A stretch of DNA of 64,000 nt from Agromyces fucosus (GTDB lineage: Bacteria > Actinomycetota > Actinomycetes > Actinomycetales > Microbacteriaceae), in NCBI RefSeq assembly GCF_004134865.1, contig NZ_SDPO01000002.1, positions 1,054,001 through 1,118,000 of the forward strand. The letters run 5' to 3'. Made by a program: the position numbers and the translations under genes. Within the stretch, counting starts at the first letter, position 1, and every line of letters starts with the position of its first letter. The notes under the pieces were generated by a model. It was not told where the DNA came from. It worked only from the letters and a program-made list of their open reading frames with translations, and searched no databases. Shown here piece by piece: positions 1-6,916 of this stretch.

Positions 1-218
1 GCCAGCAGGAGCTCGCCGGCGAGTCCGGCGGGCAGATGCGCGCCATGATCGCCGGCTCCGGCACCGGTCGAGTCGGCACCCCGTACGACATCGCGGATGC
101 CGCGGCGTTCCTGCTGGGTCCCGACGCGAGCTTCATCACCGGCACCGACCTGCTGGTCGACGGCGGTGTCGTCGCCGCGGTCAGCACCGGACAGCTCGAC
201 CTGCGCCGCGGGCAGTAG
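1..218 (+). CDS. SDR-family oxidoreductase, C-terminal fragment
   Basis: Open frame entering from the left edge (codons start at base 3) and ending at TAG 216-218. The visible ~71 residues hold the C-terminal signature of classical short-chain dehydrogenases: a '[17 protein letters not shown]' segment followed by '[12 protein letters not shown]', the end of the Rossmann fold where the substrate loop closes. The N-terminal cofactor motif and the Tyr/Lys active site lie outside the window, so the substrate cannot be guessed. Family assignment is secure; nothing more specific is supported. Confidence 0.85.
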   Translation, partial: QQELAGESGGQMRAMIAGSGTGRVGTPYDIADAAAFLLGPDASFITGTDLLVDGGVVAAVSTGQLDLRRGQ

Positions 219-318
219 CGACGCGTCACAGAGGGCGCCGATCGCAGTCCCGCGGCCGGCGCCCTCTTGGTCGCACCCGGTCGGGCGATGGCGCACGGCA
301 TCCGAGTACGCTGCTCGG

Positions 319-864
319 ATGCGCTTCGGAACGCTCGACTTCACGCCCGCCGCCGCCTCCCCCGCCCTGCTCGCGGCGTCCACGGCGGCCGCGGTCGGCG
401 CGATGCCGGCAGCGGATGCCTCGGCGGTGCTGGTCTCCGCGATCGACCCCGGTCTCGCCGACACGGCCGCCTTCTGCGAGCACTACGAGATCTCGATGGG
501 CGACGGCGCGAACTGCGTGATCGTGCAGGCGCGCCGGGGCGAGCGCACCTGGCACGCCGCGTGCCTCGTGCGCGGCGGCGACCGGCTGGACGTGAACGGC
601 GCCGTGCGCCGGCATCTCGACGCGCGCAAGCTCTCGTTCGCCCCGATGGACGCCGCGGTCGAGCTCACCGCCATGGAGTACGGCGGCATCACGCCGATCG
701 GCCTGCCCGCCGACTGGCAGATCCTCGTCGACCAGTCCGTCGCCGAGCACGAACGGCTCATCGTCGGCAGCGGCATCCGCGCTTCGAAGCTGCTCGTCCC
801 GGGTGCGCTGCTCGCGAGACTGCCGAACGCCGAGGTGCTGCCGATCGCGCAGCGCCCGGGATAG
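319..864 (+). CDS. YbaK/aminoacyl-tRNA-deacylase-like protein
   Basis: 181 aa. ATG at 319 is chosen because the domain starts right after it; the open frame upstream is antisense-like filler. The protein has the YbaK/EbsC layout: a central 'HLDARKLSF' stretch with the conserved lysine, then 'GGITPIGLP', and near the C-terminus 'VGSGIRASKLLVPGALL'. Members of the family hydrolyse mischarged aminoacyl-tRNAs (for example Cys-tRNA(Pro)) in the cytoplasm; the exact substrate of this one is not deducible. It stands alone, about 100 bp after the SDR gene and convergent with the small membrane-protein gene that follows. Confidence 0.75.
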   Translation: MRFGTLDFTPAAASPALLAASTAAAVGAMPAADASAVLVSAIDPGLADTAAFCEHYEISMGDGANCVIVQARRGERTWHAACLVRGGDRLDVNGAVRRHLDARKLSFAPMDAAVELTAMEYGGITPIGLPADWQILVDQSVAEHERLIVGSGIRASKLLVPGALLARLPNAEVLPIAQRPG

Positions 865-894
865 CCAACTCGGCTGGCCGAACTCCGCGAGCGC

Positions 895-1125
895 TCAGCT
901 CTCCGTCGCGGCGACGCGCCGACGGCGTCGCAGGGCGATGAGCAGCGTCGCGACCGAGCCGCCGACCGCGATGAGCAGTGCCGCGACGGCGACACCGAGG
1001 TAGCGCCACTCGGATGCCTCGCTGTACGGGAACGTGTCGGCCCAGTCGAGGCCGAGGCGCACGACGACCGCGCCGAGCACCCAACTGAGCAGGATCCCTA
1101 CGATGACGAACAGCGTGCCACGCAT
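895..1125 (-). CDS. small two-helix membrane protein
   Basis: 76 aa from ATG 1125 (an in-frame ATG at 1185 would add 20 polar residues and is less likely). Helix one covers about residues 3-25, helix two about 45-67, and the C-terminus is a basic run (RRRRRV) expected in the cytoplasm. No known family recognised. It is convergent with the YbaK-like gene and divergent from the pentapeptide-repeat gene. The start choice is uncertain because the Shine-Dalgarno sequence is weak at both candidates. Confidence 0.5.
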   Translation of the reverse strand: MRGTLFVIVGILLSWVLGAVVVRLGLDWADTFPYSEASEWRYLGVAVAALLIAVGGSVATLLIALRRRRRVAATES

Positions 1126-1231
1126 GCCCTCATCGTAGGAGGCCGCGCCGCCGGCGGAGGAGTCGGCGCTGTCGGCGCCGGGCATTAACCTCGATTCGGC
1201 CCGCGATCACGGGCAGCAGACGAAGGACGCC

Positions 1232-1894
1232 ATGCCGAAAGACGCTCGACTCAAGCCGCCCCGCATCGACGAGATCGTGCTCACCGACCTCGTCGACGGC
1301 AAGATCGACGAACTGGCCGCCGGCGACCGCGTCGAAGGCCGTCGCTTCCGCGGCGGCGATCTCTCGGAACGCGACCTCACCGGGGTGACCATCGGCGAGT
1401 GCGAGCTCGTCGGGGTGTTCGCCCACGATGCGCTGCTCCGCGGGGCGACACTCACCGAGACCGTGGTCGAGCGGCTCGAGGCCCCCGTGCTGCGCGCACC
1501 GCGCGCGACGCTTCGCGACGTGCTCGTGTCGGGCTCCCGCATCGGGTCGGTCGAGTTCTACGACAACACCTGGCAGTCGGTCCGCTTCGTCGGCTGCAAG
1601 CTCGGCTTCGTCAACCTGCGGGGTGCGGAGGTCCGCGACATCCGCTTCACCGACTGCACCATCGAGGAGCTCGACCTCGGCAACGCGCGGGCCGACCGCG
1701 TCGCGTTCGAGCAGTGCGACGTGCGATCGCTCGACGTGACGGGCGCCAGGCTCACCGACGTCGACCTGCGCGGTCTCGACCTCGCCGCGATCGCCGGTAT
1801 CGACGGGCTGCGGGGCGCCACGATGGACGGCATGCAGGTCGCGCTGCTCGCGACGACGCTCGCGAGTCACCTGGGCATCCGCGTCGTCGACTGA
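1232..1894 (+). CDS. pentapeptide-repeat protein
   Basis: 220 aa; GAAGGA lies a few bases before ATG 1232. From about residue 40 the sequence shows the five-residue periodicity A(D/N)LxX in degenerate form, for example 'FRGGDLSERDLTGVTIGECEL', 'LRGATLTETVV', 'LGNARADRVAFEQCDVRSLDVTGARLTDVDLRGLDL'. This predicts a right-handed quadrilateral beta-helix. Such proteins are usually cytosolic; some (MfpA, Qnr) mimic DNA and bind gyrase, but this copy lacks enough regularity to argue for that. It is a single gene with its own promoter region. Confidence 0.8.
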   Translation: MPKDARLKPPRIDEIVLTDLVDGKIDELAAGDRVEGRRFRGGDLSERDLTGVTIGECELVGVFAHDALLRGATLTETVVERLEAPVLRAPRATLRDVLVSGSRIGSVEFYDNTWQSVRFVGCKLGFVNLRGAEVRDIRFTDCTIEELDLGNARADRVAFEQCDVRSLDVTGARLTDVDLRGLDLAAIAGIDGLRGATMDGMQVALLATTLASHLGIRVVD

Positions 1895-2024
1895 TCTCCG
1901 GTCGGCTGCGGTCGCCATCGATGCGGTCTCGTGATCGAACGACCCTTCCGCGCGCCGTCGCCGACGGCTAGTGTTGGCCGGAACTGGGTCAAGCGACCCA
2001 GTTCGACGGACAGCGAGGTTCCCG

Positions 2025-4466
2025 ATGCACGACGCCCCCACGACGCACGCCGACGATCGGGCGGATCGCGCGGCCCAGGAGACGGCCTCCGAGACCACCT
2101 CCGAGGCCACCTCCGAGACGACCGCGGCTCGACACGCCGCTCGTCGCCCGCTCGTCGCCGTCATCGCGATGCTCGCCCTGATCGTCGTCCAGGCCGTCGC
2201 CGACCCGACCGGACTGCTCGCCCTCGTCGGCTGGTCGGGTGCGATTCCGCAGGCGAGTGCCGGCGTCTGGCCGTTCGCGCCGTACCTGGTGTTCGTGCCC
2301 GTGGTGCTCGGCGTCGTGTGGTGGGCGGCCGTGCGAGCCGGCGACCGGTTCTGGACGCTCACGGCGGGCGTCGTGCTCGCCGTCCTGCTGGCCCAGGCCG
2401 CGGCCTGCCTCGTCATGACGTGGGACCTCGCGGTCGCCGCGTGGGCCGCCGGCTTCGTGACGGCGAAGGCCGTGCCCGCGGCGCTCATCGTGGCAGCCCT
2501 CGCGCGCTGGTTCGGCGGCCCGACGGATCGCCGGTCGTTCCAACGCGGCTCGATCTGGCCTGCCGCCGTGATCTTCGCCGTCCTCGCACCGCTCCTCGCG
2601 GGCCTCTGGTGGACGGGCGCCGTCTATGCGGACGGCATCCCGGTGGCGCGCCTCGACCGCGGCATCCCCTCGATGCTCATCGCCGTGGTCCTGATCGCCG
2701 GCGCGACCGCCCTGTGCCTGCGCTGGATGCGGGCACGCGTGCCCGGCGTGCTCGGCGGCTGGCTCGCGGCACTCGTCGCCGGCGGACTCGTCGGCATCGT
2801 GCAGGCGGTCGTCGCCCTCATCGTCGACGGCGGCTTCGCCGGCGACATCTGGCCGCTGATGGCGGCGTACGTGACGGTCGCCGACGGGCTCGCCTTCGGC
2901 GCCTGCGCCGGCTGGATCGTCGGGGTGAGCGCGGTCGTCACCGACCGGGTGCTGGCGCGGCGCGGCGCGTCGCGCGGCCCGCAGCTCGTCGCCGCGTCGG
3001 TGGCCGTCGTCGCGATGGGCGCGGCATTCCTCCTGCCCGGCGGGGATGCCGCGAGCGCAGTCGACGCGAGCACCTCGCCCCCCGAGGGCTTCCTCCGCGC
3101 CGAGGGCTCGATCATCACCGACGGCGCCGGCAACCAGGTGCTGCTGCGGGGCGTCAACGTCAACCAGCTCGTCGACTTCTACCAGCACCAGCCCGACGTG
3201 CCCGCGACGCGGCCGCTGACCGAAGACGACTACGCGAGCATGGCCGAGTACGGCTTCAACGTCGTGCGACTGAACCTCTCGTGGTCGGCGCTCGAGCCCG
3301 AGCGGGGCACGCTCGACCCCGAATACCTCTCGAAGATCGAGGAAGCGGTGGCGTGGGGCGAGGAGTACGGCATCTACACCGTGCTCGACATGCACCAGGA
3401 CGGCTGGTGGAACGGCCCCACTGAAGCGGGCACCGCGTGCCGCCCCGGCACCGAGGAGATGTGGGGCTACGACGGCGCCCCGGAATGGGCGACGATCACC
3501 GATGACGCGCCGCGCTGCCAGTTCACCGGGCGCGACATCTCCCCCGCCGGCGACCGTGCCTTCCAGAACTTCTACTTCGACACCGACGGGGTGCAGACGG
3601 CGTTCGCCGAGACCTGGGGCGAGCTCGCCGCGGAGTTCGCCGACGAGCCGATGGTCGCGGGCTTCGACCTGATCAACGAGCCCGGCTTCGGCGAGACGGC
3701 GCCCGTGACGACCTCCCACCAGCTCGGGAGGTTCTACGACCGGGCGATCGACGAGATCCGCGAGGCCGGCGCACCGCAGATCGTGTTCTTCGAGCCGAGC
3801 ATCCTCTGGTCGGGCCTCGGGTTCGACACCGGCCCCACCCCCGGGTTCACCGACGACGACAACATCGTCTTCTCGCCGCACCTCTATGCCGAGTCGATCA
3901 CGATGGACCGCGACCTGGGCATCCCGCCGATCGTCAGCATCGAGCGCCAGTTCGCGCTCGCTCAGCGCGTCGCCGACCTCTACGACGCCCCCTTGTGGTC
4001 GGGCGAGTACGGCTACTGGGGCGATGACGACGACGTGCTCGCCCGCATGAACCGCTACGCCGACGAAGAGGACGAGCGCAGGCTCGGCAGCGCGTACTGG
4101 GTCTGGAAGCAGGCCTGCGGCGACCCGCAGAACGGCATCGGACCCTTCGGCAACGCCCTCATGATGCAGGAGTGCGAGACCGGCGGCGACGCTCCGCCCA
4201 AGGCGGATCTTCTCGAGATCCTGAGCCGCGCCTACCCGCAGTCCGCTCCTGGGGTGCTGACCTCGCTCGAGGCCGAGGGCGCCGCCGTCGATCTCGCCGG
4301 CACGACGCCCGACCGCGGCTGCGACCTCGAGGTGTGGATCCCCGGCGCGGCCGAACCCGACGTCGAGGTCACCGGCATCGAGGAGGTCGAGACGACCGAG
4401 GTTCCGGGCGGATGGATCGTGACGGGCTGCGCCGACGGCGACTACACGTTGTCGACCAACGGCTAG
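2025..4466 (+). CDS. membrane-anchored GH5 glycosidase (endoglycoceramidase-like)
   Basis: 813 aa from ATG 2025, preceded by GCGAGG; an in-frame start at 1971 is possible but adds only a polar leader. Residues ~45-345 form about nine or ten transmembrane helices. After a linker (~residue 355) comes a full glycoside hydrolase family 5 domain with 'RLNLSWSALEP', 'VLDMHQDGWW', the acid/base in 'DLINEP' (Glu ~552) and the nucleophile in 'SGEYGYWG' (Glu ~661). A small beta domain with paired Cys ends the protein. 'DMHQD' and the overall pattern match the endoglycoceramidase/glucocerebrosidase branch of GH5. The enzyme domain should face outward. The polytopic N-terminal half is unusual for this family, whose members are normally secreted. 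Confidence 0.85.
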   Translation: MHDAPTTHADDRADRAAQETASETTSEATSETTAARHAARRPLVAVIAMLALIVVQAVADPTGLLALVGWSGAIPQASAGVWPFAPYLVFVPVVLGVVWWAAVRAGDRFWTLTAGVVLAVLLAQAAACLVMTWDLAVAAWAAGFVTAKAVPAALIVAALARWFGGPTDRRSFQRGSIWPAAVIFAVLAPLLAGLWWTGAVYADGIPVARLDRGIPSMLIAVVLIAGATALCLRWMRARVPGVLGGWLAALVAGGLVGIVQAVVALIVDGGFAGDIWPLMAAYVTVADGLAFGACAGWIVGVSAVVTDRVLARRGASRGPQLVAASVAVVAMGAAFLLPGGDAASAVDASTSPPEGFLRAEGSIITDGAGNQVLLRGVNVNQLVDFYQHQPDVPATRPLTEDDYASMAEYGFNVVRLNLSWSALEPERGTLDPEYLSKIEEAVAWGEEYGIYTVLDMHQDGWWNGPTEAGTACRPGTEEMWGYDGAPEWATITDDAPRCQFTGRDISPAGDRAFQNFYFDTDGVQTAFAETWGELAAEFADEPMVAGFDLINEPGFGETAPVTTSHQLGRFYDRAIDEIREAGAPQIVFFEPSILWSGLGFDTGPTPGFTDDDNIVFSPHLYAESITMDRDLGIPPIVSIERQFALAQRVADLYDAPLWSGEYGYWGDDDDVLARMNRYADEEDERRLGSAYWVWKQACGDPQNGIGPFGNALMMQECETGGDAPPKADLLEILSRAYPQSAPGVLTSLEAEGAAVDLAGTTPDRGCDLEVWIPGAAEPDVEVTGIEEVETTEVPGGWIVTGCADGDYTLSTNG

Positions 4467-4476
4467 CCTCGGAGGC

Positions 4477-5040
4477 ATGACGTCCGAGCAGGCGCCGAGC
4501 GGGCGCGACCGCCGCGACGACGGCCGTCGCGCCTCGCTCGCCGCGATGATCGCCGCGGAGCCCGACCGGCTCCGTCGGCGGAGCATCTCGCTCGGCGTCG
4601 CGCCCGATGATGCAGAGGATGTCGCGCAGACGGCGCTGCTCAGGGCCTGGCGCTCGATCGAGCAGCTGCACGCGCCGGAACCCGGGCAGATGTGCTCCTG
4701 GCTCGATGTCATCGCACGGAACGCCGCGGCCGACCTCGCCCGCCAGCGGGCCCGCCGACCGGTGGCGGCGCTCGACGCCGACCTGCCCGATCTCGCCGAC
4801 GGCACGAGCGTCGCCGGAGACGTCGAGATGCGGCTGATCCTCGACGGCGCCCTCGACGCCATCCGCGGCCTTCCCGATTCCCTTCGCGAACCGCTGCTCC
4901 TCAGCGTCGTCGACGAGCTCCCGGCACCCGAGATCGCCGAGCGCCTCGGGATCACGCCCGCCGCCGCGCGACAGCGCATCTCCCGAGCCCGCAAGTCGCT
5001 CGCCGAGTGCCGGGAGTCCGGCATGTCCGACGCCGGCTGA
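4477..5040 (+). CDS. RNA polymerase sigma-70 family (ECF-type) factor
   Basis: 187 aa starting 10 bases after the glycosidase stop, so probably co-transcribed with it. Region 2 is seen at about residues 25-85 ('GVAPDDAEDVAQTALLRAWRSI', 'SWLDVIARNAAADLARQRARR'), and region 4 with its helix-turn-helix at about 125-175 ('LPDSLREPLLLSVVDELPAPEIAERLGITPAAARQRISRARKSL'). There is no region 1.1 or 3, which is the ECF arrangement. No anti-sigma gene is adjacent; the upstream polytopic glycosidase could act as a membrane sensor, but that is only inference from proximity. Confidence 0.85.
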   Translation: MTSEQAPSGRDRRDDGRRASLAAMIAAEPDRLRRRSISLGVAPDDAEDVAQTALLRAWRSIEQLHAPEPGQMCSWLDVIARNAAADLARQRARRPVAALDADLPDLADGTSVAGDVEMRLILDGALDAIRGLPDSLREPLLLSVVDELPAPEIAERLGITPAAARQRISRARKSLAECRESGMSDAG

Positions 5041-5159
5041 CTCGCTCCCCGCCCCTGCGGGTGCACCGGATCGAGCTCACGGTCGAACCGGTGCACGCAA
5101 CTCCCCCGACGGAAGGGCCGGCCCTGTTCCCCCAGCGGCCGGCCCTCCCGTGGCGTGCG

Positions 5160-5540
5160 TCAGGCGGTGCCGAACGGGTTGTCGACGGCGTAGCGCCATC
5201 CGTGCTGCTCGTCGTGGACGGCGACGTCGGCGGTCGTGCCGGCCAGCGCGATGTCGGAGCCGTCGGGGCCGGTGCCCGTGATCGTCCAGTCGGCGATCGC
5301 GAGGCCGGTGTCGCCGCGCTGGAACACGTGGCGCACCATCATCGTGATCGGCAGGTTCAGGCCGAGGAACTGCTCGAGCGCGCCGCGCACGTTCTCCTCG
5401 CCCTGCACCGGCTGCCCGGGCGCCGGCACGAACACGACGCCGTCGACGTTCAGCGCCATCAGGCCGTCGAGGTCGCGCGCGTTGAACCGGTCGGCGAACG
5501 CGAGGTTGAGCTGGTCGAGCGAGGTGACGGGGTTCGCCAT
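5160..5540 (-). CDS. SnoaL/NTF2-like domain protein
   Basis: 126 aa from ATG 5540. The sequence follows the SgcJ/YybH type of the NTF2-like fold: N-terminal helices 'LDQLNLAFADRFNARDLDGLMAL', then 'VVFVPAPGQPVQGEENVRGALEQFL', a beta-rich middle and the C-terminal 'GWRYAVDNPF' strand. Such proteins are small cytosolic cone-shaped enzymes or ligand binders with diverse roles; none can be assigned here. It is convergent with the sigma-factor gene and lies upstream of no obvious partner. Confidence 0.75.
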   Translation of the reverse strand: MANPVTSLDQLNLAFADRFNARDLDGLMALNVDGVVFVPAPGQPVQGEENVRGALEQFLGLNLPITMMVRHVFQRGDTGLAIADWTITGTGPDGSDIALAGTTADVAVHDEQHGWRYAVDNPFGTA

Positions 5541-5656
5541 GGACGAGGCCTTTCTTCATGGGGCCCGCCTGTTGCCGGCCCTACTGAGAAAGACGCCGTA
5601 GCGCCCGAGGTGTGACACGCGCATCCGACTCGCGCGCATGCGACCCGCGCCGCAAA

Positions 5657-5694
5657 CGAAAACGGCCCGGAGCCTCATGGAGACCCGGACCGTT
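5657..5694 (-). terminator. intrinsic terminator after tRNA-Leu
   Basis: Reading leftward, a 9-bp stem (ACGGTCCGG paired with CCGGGCCGT, one G-U) spans 5662-5694 and is followed by TTTTCGTTT. It sits directly downstream of tRNA-Leu, as expected for a monocistronic tRNA unit. Confidence 0.75.
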
Positions 5695-5701
5695 CGATGT
5701 G

Positions 5702-5788
5702 TGGTGCGCGAGGGGGGACTTGAACCCCCACACCCTTGCGAGTACTGGCACCTGAAGCCAGCGCGTCTGCCAATTCCGCCACTCGCGC
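5702..5788 (-). tRNA. tRNA-Leu(CAG)
   Basis: 87 nt including an encoded CCA at 5702-5704. The acceptor stem GCGCGAG (5788-5782) pairs with CTCGCGC, followed by discriminator A. The anticodon stem CTGGC/GCCAG encloses loop TTCAGGT, anticodon CAG, which reads CUG. The long variable arm (class II) and T-loop TTCAAGT are present. CUG is expected to be a major Leu codon in this G+C-rich genome. Confidence 0.95.
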
Positions 5789-5883
5789 ACGTGTGGTCGC
5801 ACTCTCGTGCGTCCAACCACGAGAGACTAACATCTCGCGCCCGGCAAAGCCATTCGAGCGCAGCGGATGCCCCGGGCGGTGCA

Positions 5884-5955
5884 CTGAGTCGCAGGATGAA
5901 CGCGCCGACACGCCGACGGCCCCCGGCGTGTCGGGAGATCCGACCTGCGACTCAG
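5884..5955. repeat. nested two-tier inverted repeat in the tRNA-Leu/HAD spacer
   Basis: The 336-bp spacer 5789-6124 has no gene. It contains an outer perfect 12-bp inverted repeat (CTGAGTCGCAGG at 5884-5895; CCTGCGACTCAG at 5944-5955) enclosing an inner perfect 11-bp inverted repeat (5905-5915 with 5924-5934) around an 8-nt loop. The two stems are separated by a symmetric 9-by-9 internal loop. No T-tract follows on either strand, so a simple terminator is unlikely. It could be a structured RNA, a cruciform or a protein-binding site. Confidence 0.6.
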
Positions 5956-6124
5956 CACGCCCCGGCCGAGTTGCCTGCCACAGCGCCGGGGGGCCGAAGG
6001 ACCGGCACCCGACCCTCCACGATTCCTCCGAGTCCGGTTCGCACCTCGCGCTGCCCTGCCACGCGGGAATAGCATCGATCACCGGGTTCCGTTGCCCCGA
6101 CCGTCGCGACGAAAGGACCGCAGC

Positions 6125-6916
6125 TTGACGCTCCCCAGCGAGTCCACCCGGGCTCTCAGTGGCATCCGTGCCTATCTCTTCGACCTCGACGGCGTGCTGA
6201 CGCCGACCGCGACCGTGCACATGCACGCGTGGGCGCGCCTCTTCACGCCGTATCTCGAGCAGCACGGCGCCGCGCCGTACACCGAGTCCGACTACTTCTC
6301 GTACATCGACGGCAAGCCGCGCTACGACGGGGTCCGGAGCCTCCTCGAGAGCCGCGGCATCCGCGTGCCCGAGGGCGACGTCACCGACGCACCGAGCGAA
6401 GACACCGTGCACGGACTCGGCAACCGCAAGAACGAGGCCTTCAACGAGACCCTCGCCGAGGAGGGCGTCGAGGCGTACCCGGCGAGCGTCGCCTTCCTCG
6501 ACGCGGTGCAGGCGAGCGGATGCCTCGTGGCCGTCGTCTCGAGCTCGAAGAACGCGCCGTCGGTGCTGGCGGCCGCCGGGCTCGCCGATCGCTTCGAGGT
6601 CGTCGTCGACGGGGCGGTCGCCGCGCGCGACGGCATCCCCGGCAAGCCGGCCCCCGACACCTTCGAGCGCGCGGCCGAGCTGCTCGGGGTGCCGACCACG
6701 GTGTGCGCCGTCGTCGAAGACGCCGAGTCGGGCGTGACCGCGGGCGCGGCCGGCGAGTTCGGGATCGTGATCGGCGTCGACCGGGGCGTCGGCCGGGCCG
6801 CGCTCGAGGGCCTCGGCGCCGACATCGTGGTCGACGAGCTCGATGAACTGATCCCGCTGCTTCCCGTCGGCTCCGACACGCACGCGAACGACACCCCACG
6901 AGAGGACGGCGAATGA
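6125..6916 (+). CDS. HAD-superfamily hydrolase, beta-phosphoglucomutase type
   Basis: 263 aa from TTG 6125, chosen because GAAAGGA ends 7 bases upstream; an ATG at 6092 would add 11 poorly supported residues. Motif I 'FDLDGVLTPT' carries the nucleophile and acid/base aspartates; motif II is 'VVSSSKNAPSVL', and 'GKPAPDTFERAAELLGV...VVEDAESGV' carries motifs III and IV. The cap region 'YFSYIDGKPRYDG' fits beta-phosphoglucomutase-like enzymes, which interconvert beta-glucose-1-P and glucose-6-P. Its stop overlaps the ATG of the GH65 gene (ATGA), and this pairing is typical of disaccharide phosphorylase operons, supporting the role. Confidence 0.85.
   Translation: MTLPSESTRALSGIRAYLFDLDGVLTPTATVHMHAWARLFTPYLEQHGAAPYTESDYFSYIDGKPRYDGVRSLLESRGIRVPEGDVTDAPSEDTVHGLGNRKNEAFNETLAEEGVEAYPASVAFLDAVQASGCLVAVVSSSKNAPSVLAAAGLADRFEVVVDGAVAARDGIPGKPAPDTFERAAELLGVPTTVCAVVEDAESGVTAGAAGEFGIVIGVDRGVGRAALEGLGADIVVDELDELIPLLPVGSDTHANDTPREDGE

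Noticed and set aside
1989-5096. 1035-codon minus-strand open frame
   Set aside because: Antisense to the GH5 and sigma genes; it is open only because of G+C-rich codons and has His/Asp/Arg-rich non-protein sequence.
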